From Sphingobium herbicidovorans (GTDB lineage Bacteria; Pseudomonadota; Alphaproteobacteria; Sphingomonadales; Sphingomonadaceae), in NCBI RefSeq assembly GCF_002080435.1, contig NZ_CP020539.1:434001-498000 (forward strand): a stretch of 64,000 nt of DNA, read 5' to 3'. Positions 37,678-45,366 of this stretch are shown piece after piece. How positions within the stretch are numbered: position 1 is the stretch's first letter; each line of letters starts with the position of its first letter. The position numbers were made by a program, and so were the translations under genes. The notes below the pieces were generated by a model. The model was not told the DNA's origin, ran no database searches, and saw nothing but the letters and a program-made list of their open reading frames with translations.

Positions 37678-37738
37678 CGTGCGCCCTGAGCTTGTCGAAG
37701 GGCGCGGGCGGGCTTCGAAAAGCCCCACCCGAACGGAG
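37678..37738. repeat. Second, degenerate copy of the CTGAGC-TGTCGAAG palindrome
   Basis: CCCTGAGCTTGTCGAAGGGCG on the left is matched by a partly decayed right arm (GGCTTCGAAAAGCCCCACCCG plus AACGG). It lies between the alpha-glucosidase start and the third cobalamin riboswitch. It is related to the copy at 25899-25975 but its right arm has lost the GACAAGCTCAG part. Confidence 0.65.
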
Positions 37739-37756
37739 ACGAGGGGCCATCTGAAG

Positions 37757-37915
37757 CGCGCTGCTCTAAGAGGGAAGTCGGGTGCAAAACCCGCGCTGCC
37801 CCTGCAACTGTAAGCGGTGAGCGGACCGGCCACAGCGCCATTGGGGATCAGGATTTCCCCGAGAAGGCGGCCGGAACGCATTGACCCGTGAGCCAGGAGA
37901 CCTGCCTGACGCAGT
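37757..37915 (+). promoter_or_regulatory. Cobalamin riboswitch upstream of the DUF1636-cobT operon
   Basis: The plus strand shows AAGAGGGAAGTCGGGTGCAAA, the core GCCCCTGCAACTGTAAGCGG, a GCCA-ATTGGGGA element and the 3' box GTGAGCCAGGAGACCTGCC. It should control the lower-ligand and late-assembly operon. About 145 nt separate it from the first mini-ORF. Within that stretch CAGCCCTCTG...CAGAGGCTG (37995-38030) can form a terminator-like stem with a short T run, a plausible expression platform. Confidence 0.92.
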
Positions 37916-38060
37916 CGTTCTTCGACCGGACAGGGTGTGCCGGGCGAACGGGGTTTCCCTCGCGTAGCGACAGCCATCGCCTTGCCGGTTCGGTCGCACA
38001 GCCCTCTGCGCGTCCGCGCCCAGAGGCTGTTTGCGGGTCAAGGAAGCGAGGGGGACCATC

Positions 38061-38105
38061 ATGACGGTCTTTCATGTCACTATGGTTATGGATTGGCTGC
38101 GCTGA
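38061..38105 (+). CDS. Putative 14-residue leader peptide coupled to the DUF1636-like gene
   Basis: ATG at 38061 has a strong AGGGGG site 7 nt upstream and reads MTVFHVTMVMDWLR before a TGA at 38103-38105. The stop overlaps the next ATG as TGATG. The strong ribosome site belongs to this mini-ORF, not to the downstream gene, so the latter is probably translated by reinitiation. Alternatively the mini-ORF is just a fortuitous reading of the riboswitch platform. Its function is unknown. Confidence 0.45.
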   Translation: MTVFHVTMVMDWLR

Positions 38106-38512
38106 TGCTGCGCGCCGTGGAAAACAGGGCTTCGGTCGTCGTCTGCTCGACCTGCCGCCTTTCGGCTGACGCGCGCGAGGATGGCGAAGGGCGTCGCGGC
38201 GGCGCTATGCTCGCCGACGCGATGCGCGCGCTTCAGGCCGACGATCCAGCCTATGCGGCGGTCGATGTTCAGGACATGCCATGCCTGTTCGCGTGCCAGC
38301 GCCATTGCACCGTCCATGTGCGCGGACCGGGCAAGGTCGGCTATGTGCTGGGCGACTTCCCGCCCGACGCTGACGCCGCGCGCGCGATCCTCGACTACAC
38401 GCTGCGTCACGCCGCCAGTGAAGAGGGCGTCGTGCGCTATGCCGACTGGCCGCAGGGGGTGAAGGGCCACTTCATCGTCCGCACCCCGCCCGAAGGGTTC
38501 ATCTGCACATGA
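38105..38512 (+). CDS. DUF1636-like Cys-rich (ferredoxin-like) protein of B12 clusters
   Basis: The 135-residue product carries a CxxC pair (VVVCSTCRLSAD), a CxxxCQxxC-like cluster (MPCLFACQRHCTVHVRGPGKVGY) and a C-terminal WPQGVKGHFIVRTPP. This is the pattern of DUF1636 proteins, which resemble thioredoxin-like 2Fe-2S proteins and are often found next to cobalamin genes. A role in cobalt handling or redox is inferred only. Start by the ATG at 38105 in the TGATG overlap, or a TTG at 38093. The stop overlaps cobT by 4 bp. Confidence 0.75.
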   Translation: MLRAVENRASVVVCSTCRLSADAREDGEGRRGGAMLADAMRALQADDPAYAAVDVQDMPCLFACQRHCTVHVRGPGKVGYVLGDFPPDADAARAILDYTLRHAASEEGVVRYADWPQGVKGHFIVRTPPEGFICT

Positions 38513-39525
38513 TCCATTTTCCCGATGGGGCCGCCTTCGCCCGCGCGCTGCAGGCACTGCCGGAACCGGACGAACAGGCGATCGCCGCCGCCGCCGCGCG
38601 ACAGGCGATGCTGACCAAGCCCGCCGGTTCGCTAGGCCGGCTGGAGGAAATCGCCCTGTTCATGGCGGGCTGGCAGCGGCAGGAACGGCCCCGCGCTGAT
38701 CGCATCCGCGCCGCCATCTTCGCGGGCAACCACGGCGTCGCCGCGCGCGGGGTCAGCGCCTATCCGGCAGCGGTCACCGCGCAGATGGTCGCGAATTTTC
38801 GAGGCGGCGGCGCGGCGATCAATGCGCTCGCCGCCGCATGCGGGGCGGAGCTGTCGATCGTCCCGCTGGAGCTTGACCGCCCCACCGCGGACATTTGCCA
38901 AGCCCCCGCGATGAGCGAGGCGGACTGCCTCGCCGCCCTCAATGCAGGGGCAGCGGTCGTCGACGCGGATTGCGACCTGTTGATCGTCGGCGAAATGGGC
39001 ATCGGCAACAGCACGCCCGCCGCCGCCCTGTGCGCCCAATCCTTTGGCGGCCAGCCGCAGGACTGGATCGGGCGCGGCACCGGCGTCGATGAAGCCGGTC
39101 TGGCGCGAAAGGCCGACGCGGTCGCGCGCGCCCTTCACCGCCATGCCTCCCATTGCACAAACGCCTTCGAAACGCTCCGTCGCCTGGGTGGACGAGAGAT
39201 CGCCGCCATGGCCGGGGCCGTGCTCGCCGCGCGTCTGATGCGCGTGCCGGTGCTGCTCGACGGCTTCATCTGCGGCGCGGCGGTGGCGGGCCTCGCGCGC
39301 GACAATCCCGCCATCACCGACCATTGCATCGCGGGCCATGTCTCGGCGGAGGCGGGCCATGCGCGTTTGCTCCACGCCTTCGGGCTGACGGCGCTGCTTC
39401 AACTCGACATGCGCCTTGGCGAAGGCAGCGGCGCAGCGGTTGCGGCGCAGATCGTCCGCTCGGCTCTCGCTGCGCACGATCAGATGACCACCTTTACCGA
39501 AGCCGCCGTCGCACAAGCCTTATGA
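38509..39525 (+). CDS. cobT: CobT, nicotinate-nucleotide:DMB phosphoribosyltransferase
   Basis: The 338-residue protein has the family motifs LTKPAGSLGRLEEIALFMAGW, FAGNHGVAARGVSAYP, VGEMGIGNSTPAAAL and the C-terminal GHVSAEAGHARLL plus RLGEGSGAAVA. It makes alpha-ribazole 5'-phosphate from NaMN and the DMB that BluB supplies. It is called CobU in Pseudomonas denitrificans naming and must not be confused with the cobaltochelatase CobT subunit. Overlaps by ATGA on both sides. Confidence 0.95.
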   Translation: MIHFPDGAAFARALQALPEPDEQAIAAAAARQAMLTKPAGSLGRLEEIALFMAGWQRQERPRADRIRAAIFAGNHGVAARGVSAYPAAVTAQMVANFRGGGAAINALAAACGAELSIVPLELDRPTADICQAPAMSEADCLAALNAGAAVVDADCDLLIVGEMGIGNSTPAAALCAQSFGGQPQDWIGRGTGVDEAGLARKADAVARALHRHASHCTNAFETLRRLGGREIAAMAGAVLAARLMRVPVLLDGFICGAAVAGLARDNPAITDHCIAGHVSAEAGHARLLHAFGLTALLQLDMRLGEGSGAAVAAQIVRSALAAHDQMTTFTEAAVAQAL

Positions 39526-40088
39526 ACGCCCACATGCTTCACCTGATGCGCCACGCCGCGCCGCAGACGACGGGCCTGCTGCTTGGTCAGCTGGACATGC
39601 CGCCCCATCCTGACGCCGTGCCATTATGTGTCGAACGCGCACGCGCCATCGACTTCGCGCAGGTCTTCAGCTCCGATCTTCTGCGCGCCGCCATTCCCGC
39701 CGAGCGGATCGCGGCCGCCGCCCGCGTGCCCCACCATGCCGACCCCCGCTGGCGCGAACTGCATTTCGGCGCGTGGGAGGGAGCGGACCCTTCAACCCTT
39801 CCCGCTGTTGAGACGGCCCGCTTCTGGGACGCCCCCGACGACAATCCTCCACCGGATGGAGAACGCTGGTCCGACCTGCGCCTCCGTGTCCAGAGCGCGC
39901 TCGTCCATATCGACCGGCCAACCCTGGTGCTGGGCCATGCCGGATCAATGCGTGCGGCGCTGTCACTGCTCTGCGGCTTTTCCTATCGCCAGGCGTGGGC
40001 CATCGACCTGCCTTATGCCGCTCTGCTGTCCTTGCGCGTCTGGCCGGGTGAAACCCCGACTGCGCAAATCACGGCGTTGACGACATGA
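39522..40088 (+). CDS. cobC: Histidine phosphatase, probable alpha-ribazole phosphatase
   Basis: The 188-residue protein has the histidine-phosphatase RHG-like motif LHLMRHAAPQ, the second Arg region FSSDLLRAAIPAERI, the acid WRELHFGAWEG and the late LVLGHAGSMRAAL. Position between cobT and cobS makes dephosphorylation of alpha-ribazole phosphate or of adenosylcobalamin phosphate the likely role (CobC in Salmonella naming). The ATG at 39522 overlaps the cobT stop; the stop overlaps the cobS ATG. Confidence 0.88.
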   Translation: MNAHMLHLMRHAAPQTTGLLLGQLDMPPHPDAVPLCVERARAIDFAQVFSSDLLRAAIPAERIAAAARVPHHADPRWRELHFGAWEGADPSTLPAVETARFWDAPDDNPPPDGERWSDLRLRVQSALVHIDRPTLVLGHAGSMRAALSLLCGFSYRQAWAIDLPYAALLSLRVWPGETPTAQITALTT

Positions 40089-40795
40089 AGCGGCTGATCC
40101 TCGCCCTGCAATTGATGACCAGCCTGCCGCTGCCATCCGTCAAGGCGGACGACAGCGACTTTGCCGCCTCCATCCGCTGGTTCCCCGCCGCCGGGATAGC
40201 GGTGGGCGGGGCAGCGGCGATGGCGATGATGCTCGGCATGCGCGCTGGCCCATGGGTGGCGGCGCTGCTTGCCCTGCTGGCATGGGTGGCGATGACAGGC
40301 GCGCTGCATCTCGACGGGCTTGGCGACATTGCCGATGGCGCAGGCGCGGCGCATGGCGACCGCGCGCGCCTGTCCGCCGTGCTGGCCGATCCCCATATCG
40401 GCAGCTTCGGCGTGGTCGCGATCATGCTCCAGTTGCTGACGAAATTGGTTCTGCTGCGCCTCTATGCGGAGCAGCTTGCCCCATGGGGCCTTGTCCCGCT
40501 CGCCCTGATCGCGCGGATCGGCCCGCTCGCCTGGACGCTGTGGCTGCCGTCGCTGCATGACGGGCTGGCCAGCCGCTTCCGCCAAGGGATCAAGCGCGCG
40601 CATCTTATCGCATGGTCCGCGCTCGCCCTTGCGTCATGCGTCATGCTCCCCGCCCTTGCGTCCGCCGCGCTGCTGATCCCGTTCTGGGCATGGTGGTTGC
40701 GCAGCCGGATAGGCGGCGTTTCGGGCGACGGCCATGGCGCGGGCATCGAATTGGTGGAAAGCGCGCTGCTTGCCGCGCTGGTGCTGGCGCGATGA
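40085..40795 (+). CDS. cobS: CobS, adenosylcobinamide-GDP ribazoletransferase
   Basis: The 236-residue protein has several membrane helices, with LILALQLMTSLPLPS at the start, SIRWFPAAGIAVGG, and the catalytic HLDGLGDIADG with AxHGD (AAHGDRARLSAVLADPHIGSFGV in parts). It joins AdoCbi-GDP and alpha-ribazole at the inner membrane (CobV in P. denitrificans). Coupled to both neighbours by ATGA. Length slightly under the family average but all motifs present. Confidence 0.93.
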   Translation: MKRLILALQLMTSLPLPSVKADDSDFAASIRWFPAAGIAVGGAAAMAMMLGMRAGPWVAALLALLAWVAMTGALHLDGLGDIADGAGAAHGDRARLSAVLADPHIGSFGVVAIMLQLLTKLVLLRLYAEQLAPWGLVPLALIARIGPLAWTLWLPSLHDGLASRFRQGIKRAHLIAWSALALASCVMLPALASAALLIPFWAWWLRSRIGGVSGDGHGAGIELVESALLAALVLAR

Positions 40796-41769
40796 GCGAT
40801 ATGTTCCACTGGCATGGAGGGTGCCTTGCGCAGGCCCGCGATCATTATGGCGCGGACGGTGCGCCCTGGATCGACCTGTCCACCGGCATAAACCCGCGGC
40901 CCTGGCCCGGCGCTGCCCATGTCACGCCGGATTGGCAATCCCTCCCCGATCCCGCAGCGCTCGCCGACATGGAAACTGCCGCCGCCAGTCATTTCGGCGT
41001 CGCCCCCGCCCATGTGTGCGCGCTTCCCGGCAGCGAGATCGGCCTTCGGATGCTTGGCAAGCTGCTCGACCGGCCCGGCTGTCATCTCGTCCCCTCCTAC
41101 CGCACCCATGCCGCCGCTTTCCCCGGCTCCCTGCCGCTGGATGCGCCGGAACAAGCGCCGCCGGGCACGGCATTGCTGCTCGCCAATCCCAACAATCCCG
41201 ATGGCCGCCTGTTCGCGCCAGCCTACATGCTAGCGCTGCTCGCCCGGCAGGAACGAGGCGACGGCTGGCTGATCGTCGATGAAGCCTTTGCCGACAGCGT
41301 CCCCGGCTCCAGCATCGCTGGTGAGGCGGGGCAGGGCAGGCGGCTCATCCTGTTGCGTTCCTTCGGCAAGTTCTTCGGCCTTGCGGGCGTCCGCCTCGGC
41401 TTCCTTGTCGGGCCACCCTCGATCATCGCCGCTTGCCGGGACATGCTGGGGGACTGGCCCTTGTCGGCGGCAGCCATCGACTTTGGACGCGCCGCCTATC
41501 GCGACCGGCACTGGATCAACTGGACCATCGCGGACCTGCGCGACCGCGCCGTCCATCTCGACCGGATTCTTTCCCGTCACGGCCTCGTCCCGCGCGGCGA
41601 TTGCCCGTTGTTCCGCCTGGTGGAAACGCCCGCCGCCGCTGCGTTGTTCGACCGCCTGGCGCGCCACGCTATCCTGACCCGCCCGTTCGACCATCAACCG
41701 CACTGGCTGCGCCTGGGCCTGCCTGCGGACGATGCCGCCATGGCCCGGCTGGACAAGGCGCTTGGTTGA
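40792..41769 (+). CDS. cobD: L-threonine-O-3-phosphate decarboxylase-like PLP enzyme
   Basis: The 325-residue protein is a fold-type I aminotransferase-like enzyme: WIDLSTGINPRPWPG at the start, LLLANPNNPDGRLF, WLIVDEAFAD and the PLP-lysine region LLRSFGKFFGLAGVRLGFLVG. It supplies (R)-1-aminopropan-2-ol phosphate for the nucleotide loop. It is CobD in Salmonella naming and CobC in P. denitrificans naming. The start overlaps cobS by 4 bp and the 3' end overlaps the TTG start of cbiB by 8 bp. Confidence 0.92.
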   Translation: MSDMFHWHGGCLAQARDHYGADGAPWIDLSTGINPRPWPGAAHVTPDWQSLPDPAALADMETAAASHFGVAPAHVCALPGSEIGLRMLGKLLDRPGCHLVPSYRTHAAAFPGSLPLDAPEQAPPGTALLLANPNNPDGRLFAPAYMLALLARQERGDGWLIVDEAFADSVPGSSIAGEAGQGRRLILLRSFGKFFGLAGVRLGFLVGPPSIIAACRDMLGDWPLSAAAIDFGRAAYRDRHWINWTIADLRDRAVHLDRILSRHGLVPRGDCPLFRLVETPAAAALFDRLARHAILTRPFDHQPHWLRLGLPADDAAMARLDKALG

Positions 41770-42690
41770 ACTGCTCGCCCTTATCCTTGACGCGGCGCTT
41801 GGCTGGCCGGCCTGGCTCTATGCCCGCATCGGCCATCCGGTTGGCGCTTTTGCGCGGATCATCGCCGCCTGCGAACGCCGCTGGAACCGGCGCGGCCTTG
41901 GCGACGGGCGCAGGCGGATGGGCGGCGTCGCCACGCTCCTGATCCTGTTGCTGGCCGCAACCCTTGGCGGGTGGCTCATCCAATCGGCGCTCCACCGCCT
42001 GATGGGCGCATGGGCCTGGGCAGGGATCGCGCTCGCCGCCTGGCCCGCGCTTGCCCAACGCAGCCTGTTCGATCATGTCCTGCCAGTGGTGAAGGCGCTC
42101 AAGACCGGCGATCTTCCAACGGCGCGGCAGGCGGTCGGGCATATCGTCGGCCGCGACACCGCGTCGCTTGACGAGGCTGGCGTCGCCCGCGCGGCCATCG
42201 AAAGCCTCGCCGAAAGTTTTTGCGACGGCGTCGTAGCGCCGCTCTTCTGGCTGGTCGTCGGCGGCCTTCCCGGCATCTGGGCCTACAAGGCCGTGAACAC
42301 CGCCGACAGCATGATAGGTCATCGGGAAGAACCGTTCGCCGCCTTTGGGTGGGCCGCCGCGCGTTTCGACGATCTCCTGAACCTCGCCCCGGCGCGCCTG
42401 TCTGCCATCCTCCTTTGCGTTGCGGGACCGGGGGCTGGCGCGTCCTTCGCCGCGATCATGCTCTTCACGCCTCGCCCAATGCCGGGTGGCCAGAGGCGGC
42501 GATGGCGGGCGCGCTGGGCGTCCGCCTTGCCGGGCCGGTTCAATATGATGGCGTTCGCCATGACAAGGCATGGATCGGGGGCGACGGCGGGGAAGCGACA
42601 CCCGCCGCGACCAGCGCCGCGCTCGCGCTTTATGTTCGCGCCTGCCTCCTGCTCTGGCTGGCGGCCGCGATGATCGGAGGTATCGGTTGA
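41762..42690 (+). CDS. cbiB: CbiB/CobD, adenosylcobinamide-phosphate synthase (frameshifted near 42424-42434)
   Basis: The membrane protein starts at a TTG (VELLALILDAALGWPAWLYA) and has GHPVGAFARII, VGRDTASLDEAGVARAAIESLAESF and AYKAVNTADSMIGHR, all in one frame. The conserved C-terminus (SPNAGWPEAAMAGALGVRL, AWIGG...AALALYVRACLLLWL) is in another. One extra G in GGG (42424-42426) or GGGGG (42430-42434) restores about 309 residues and a stop at 42690 that shares a base with the cobU ATG. It attaches aminopropanol phosphate to cobyric acid. Read literally the protein ends wrongly at 42673. Confidence 0.9.
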
Positions 42691-43232
42691 TGACCGCATT
42701 TCGCAGGCTTCTGGTGCTGGGCGGCGCCCGTTCGGGCAAAAGCCGCCTTGCGGAAACGCAATGTGAAGCGATACCGGGCGCGCTCACCTACATCGCCACG
42801 GCCCAGGCGTTCGATGTGGAAATGAGTGACAGGATCAGCCATCACCGCGCCCGCCGCAGCGCCCGCTGGCATACGGTGGAAGCGCCCATCGACCTGCCGG
42901 CCACCATCGCTGGCGCGCATGGGTCGGGGGCGATCCTGGTCGATTGCCTCACCCTCTGGCTATCCAATCTGCTGCTGGCGGAAGAGGATATTGCGGGCTG
43001 GACCCGCGCGCTCACCGCCGCCGTCGCGGATTGCGGCCCGCCCATCCTGTTCGTCAGTAATGAAGTCGGCCTTTCCATCGTCCCCGAAAACGCGCTGGCT
43101 CGCCGGTTCCGGGACGAATCGGGCTTGCTCAACCAGCATATGGCGAACGTCTGCGACCGGGTTCTGTTCGTCGCGGCGGGCTTGCCCTTGATCCTCAAGC
43201 AGGACGGGCAGGCCATCATATCGTCTAAATGA
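42690..43232 (+). CDS. cobU: CobU/CobP, adenosylcobinamide kinase / guanylyltransferase
   Basis: The 180-residue protein begins with the P-loop LVLGGARSGKSRLAE and has TYIATAQAFDVEM, SDRISHHRARRSARW (the guanylylation His lies in the RISHHRxxR motif), VDCLTLWLSNLL and VSNEVGLSIVPEN. It phosphorylates and guanylylates adenosylcobinamide. GGAGG lies 9 nt before the ATG. It is the last gene of the third B12 operon; 224 bp without a clear gene follow. Confidence 0.95.
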   Translation: MTAFRRLLVLGGARSGKSRLAETQCEAIPGALTYIATAQAFDVEMSDRISHHRARRSARWHTVEAPIDLPATIAGAHGSGAILVDCLTLWLSNLLLAEEDIAGWTRALTAAVADCGPPILFVSNEVGLSIVPENALARRFRDESGLLNQHMANVCDRVLFVAAGLPLILKQDGQAIISSK

Positions 43233-43456
43233 TAGATTCAGCTTTGCGTTGATCCGGTAGCTTTGCGGGCATTTTCGTTGCGACCGGGAACGCCTGCTAC
43301 GCATAGATCGGGTGAGGCGTGGGGTATAGCAGGGCTATTCGCATGGGCGGAATAAATTCATTGTGCGAATCGGCGGCGTGATATTTGGGTGCGACCGGCT
43401 TGCCTGCGGTCGATCGGATCAATATGGCACCGCCCAAGAATATGTGGAGGGGTTTT

Positions 43457-43567
43457 ATGGAAGCCATCGATCATGGCAGGGGCAATCGGCCCCGGACCGG
43501 CGGAAATGGGAAGACCGCCAAAGTCTCGACCGGATTGCGGCTTCTGGACAGGGGATATAGCAAGTGA
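43457..43567 (+). CDS. Putative 36-residue basic ORF coupled to pntAB
   Basis: The ATG at 43457 has an excellent GGAGGGG site 4 nt upstream. The ORF is basic and Gly/Arg-rich (NRPRTGGNGKTAKVSTGLRL) and ends in a TGA that overlaps the GTG start of pntAB (GTGA). pntAA is the gene expected here. The ORF does not resemble pntAA. It may be a leader ORF, a remnant, or a new small subunit. In the 224 bp upstream, ATTCGCA (43337-43343) and TGCGAAT (43364-43370) form an inverted repeat of unknown role. Confidence 0.45.
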   Translation: MEAIDHGRGNRPRTGGNGKTAKVSTGLRLLDRGYSK

Positions 43568-43854
43568 ACGCTCTTAACGCAGATTATCTGTTCGTCTTCA
43601 TATTGGCGGCTTTCGTCGGTTTTCAGCTGATCAAGAAGGTGTCGCCGCTGTTGCACTCGCCGCTGATGTCGCTGACCAATGCGATCGCGGCGGTTGTCAT
43701 TGTCGGGGCGATCGCGGTCACGGGTGAAGAAGGCGCGACGCCGCTTGCCAAGACGCTTGGCGCCATCGCGGTGTTCTGTGCGACGGTGAACCTGGTCAGC
43801 GGGTTCATGATCACGGACCGCATGCTCAAGATGTTCAAGCCGCGGGGGAAGTAA
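43564..43854 (+). CDS. pntAB: NAD(P) transhydrogenase subunit alpha part 2 (PntAB)
   Basis: The 96-residue membrane protein has three hydrophobic helices (FVFILAAFVGFQLI, ITNAIAAVVIVGAIAV-like SLTNAIAAVVIVGAIA, AVFCATVNLVSGFMITDRML) and ends in the short basic MFKPRGK typical of PntAB. It is the membrane anchor of the three-gene type proton-translocating transhydrogenase. Start GTG at 43564. pntB follows after 3 bp. Confidence 0.92.
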   Translation: MNALNADYLFVFILAAFVGFQLIKKVSPLLHSPLMSLTNAIAAVVIVGAIAVTGEEGATPLAKTLGAIAVFCATVNLVSGFMITDRMLKMFKPRGK

Positions 43855-43857
43855 CCG

Positions 43858-45249
43858 ATGGACGCCTTCGTTCCTTTCGCGGCAATTGCCGCCTCGTCCC
43901 TGTTCATCCTGTCGCTGATGTGGATGAGCCATCCTTCGACTGCCCGGCGCGGCGTGCGCGCGGGCGAGCTCGGCATGGCCATCGCGATCATCGGCGCGCT
44001 CGTTCACCATGAGGTGGTCGATTACAACCTGATCATCCTCGCCATGATTGCCGGTACGGCGGTCGGCATTCCGATGGCGTTGCTGATGCCGATGACGGCT
44101 ATTCCGCAGCGTACCGCCATCTCCCACGCGTTCGGCGCGCTCGCCGTCGGCCTGATCGGCGCCGCCGAATATTACAAGCATGCCCATGCCGAATATGCAG
44201 GCAGCTTCGTCATGTGGGCGCTGATGTTCGAAATGGCGCTGGGCTTCCTGACCTGCACCGCGTCGGTCATCGCCTTCGCCAAGTTGCAGGAATTGATGGG
44301 CAGCCGTCCGGTGTCCTTCCCCGGCCAGCGCATCGTCAACGGCGCTGTCGCGCTTGGCGCGGTCGTCGTGGCGATCGTGCTTGCGCTGGATCCGACCCAG
44401 ACCTGGCTGTTCCCGGTCTTTGCCGCTCTCGCCCTGCTGTTCGGCATCCTGCTGGTCATCCCGATCGGCGGCGCGGACATGCCGACCGTCATCGCGCTCT
44501 TGAACAGCTATGCCGGTCTTGCGGCCAGCGCCATGGGCTTTGCGCTTGGCAACAAGCTGCTGATCGTGGCGGGCGCGCTTGACGGTGCGTCGGGCTTCAT
44601 CCTGGCGGTCATCATGTGCAAGGCGATGAACCGCAGCTTCGCCAACGTCATGTTCGGCGGTTTCGGCACCGTCGCCGCGGGCGCTGCGGGTGGCAAGGAC
44701 GACCGCGTCGTCCGCTCCGCCTCGGCGGAGGAAGCCGCCATGCAGCTGGAAAACGCCAGTACCGTGGTGATCGTGCCCGGTTACGGCATGGCCGTCGCCC
44801 AGGCGCAGCACAAGGTGAGCGAACTCTACCAGGCGCTCACCAAGAAGGGCGTGGACGTGAAATTCGCGATCCACCCGGTCGCTGGCCGTATGCCCGGCCA
44901 CATGAACGTGCTGCTGGCCGAAGCCAATGTGCCCTATGAGCAGCTGGTCGACCTGGACGACATCAACCCCGAACTGCCGCAGGCGGACGTCGCGATGATC
45001 ATCGGCGCGAACGACACGGTCAACCCGTCGGCGCGCGACGATCCCAAGAGCGCGATTGCGGGCATGCCGATCATCGAAGCGGATCGCGCCAAGTCGGTGT
45101 TCATCATCAAGCGTTCGATGAACGCAGGCTTCGCCGGGATCGACAATCCGATCTATTATAACAGCAACACCCAGATGCTGTTCGGCGACGCCAAGGACAT
45201 GGTCGGCTCCATCGCCAAGGAACTGAGCGGCGGCAGCGGCCTGCACTGA
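43858..45249 (+). CDS. pntB: NAD(P) transhydrogenase subunit beta (PntB)
   Basis: The 463-residue protein has about eight or nine membrane helices, then the NADP-binding domain III with VVIVPGYGMAVAQAQHKVSEL, HPVAGRMPGHMNVLLAEA, DVAMIIGANDTVNPSARDDP and VFIIKRSMNAGFAGIDNPIYY. Together with the alpha subunit it uses the proton gradient to make NADPH from NADH. Complete; the partner pntAA (NAD-binding domain I) is not in the window. A strong terminator follows 26 bp after the stop. Confidence 0.95.
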   Translation: MDAFVPFAAIAASSLFILSLMWMSHPSTARRGVRAGELGMAIAIIGALVHHEVVDYNLIILAMIAGTAVGIPMALLMPMTAIPQRTAISHAFGALAVGLIGAAEYYKHAHAEYAGSFVMWALMFEMALGFLTCTASVIAFAKLQELMGSRPVSFPGQRIVNGAVALGAVVVAIVLALDPTQTWLFPVFAALALLFGILLVIPIGGADMPTVIALLNSYAGLAASAMGFALGNKLLIVAGALDGASGFILAVIMCKAMNRSFANVMFGGFGTVAAGAAGGKDDRVVRSASAEEAAMQLENASTVVIVPGYGMAVAQAQHKVSELYQALTKKGVDVKFAIHPVAGRMPGHMNVLLAEANVPYEQLVDLDDINPELPQADVAMIIGANDTVNPSARDDPKSAIAGMPIIEADRAKSVFIIKRSMNAGFAGIDNPIYYNSNTQMLFGDAKDMVGSIAKELSGGSGLH

Positions 45250-45275
45250 TCCGCACTCTTTCGCACTGAACAGGG

Positions 45276-45310
45276 AAAGCCCGCTGCCCCGCGCAGCGGG
45301 CTTTCTTTTT
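45276..45310 (+). terminator. Rho-independent terminator of pntAB-pntB
   Basis: AAAGCCCGCTG (45276-45286) pairs perfectly with CAGCGGGCTTT (45294-45304), followed by CTTTTT. The loop is CCCCGCG. This is a textbook intrinsic terminator right after pntB. Confidence 0.93.
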
Positions 45311-45366
45311 GCCTGTCCCATTACCCGCCGGACCCGTTTTCACCGTCCCTTTCGCCACCACATTCC

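Noticed and set aside
43471..45321. 616-codon minus-strand frame opposite pntB
   Set aside because: Antisense shadow of pntAB/pntB; product is Arg/His/Asp-rich low complexity without domains.
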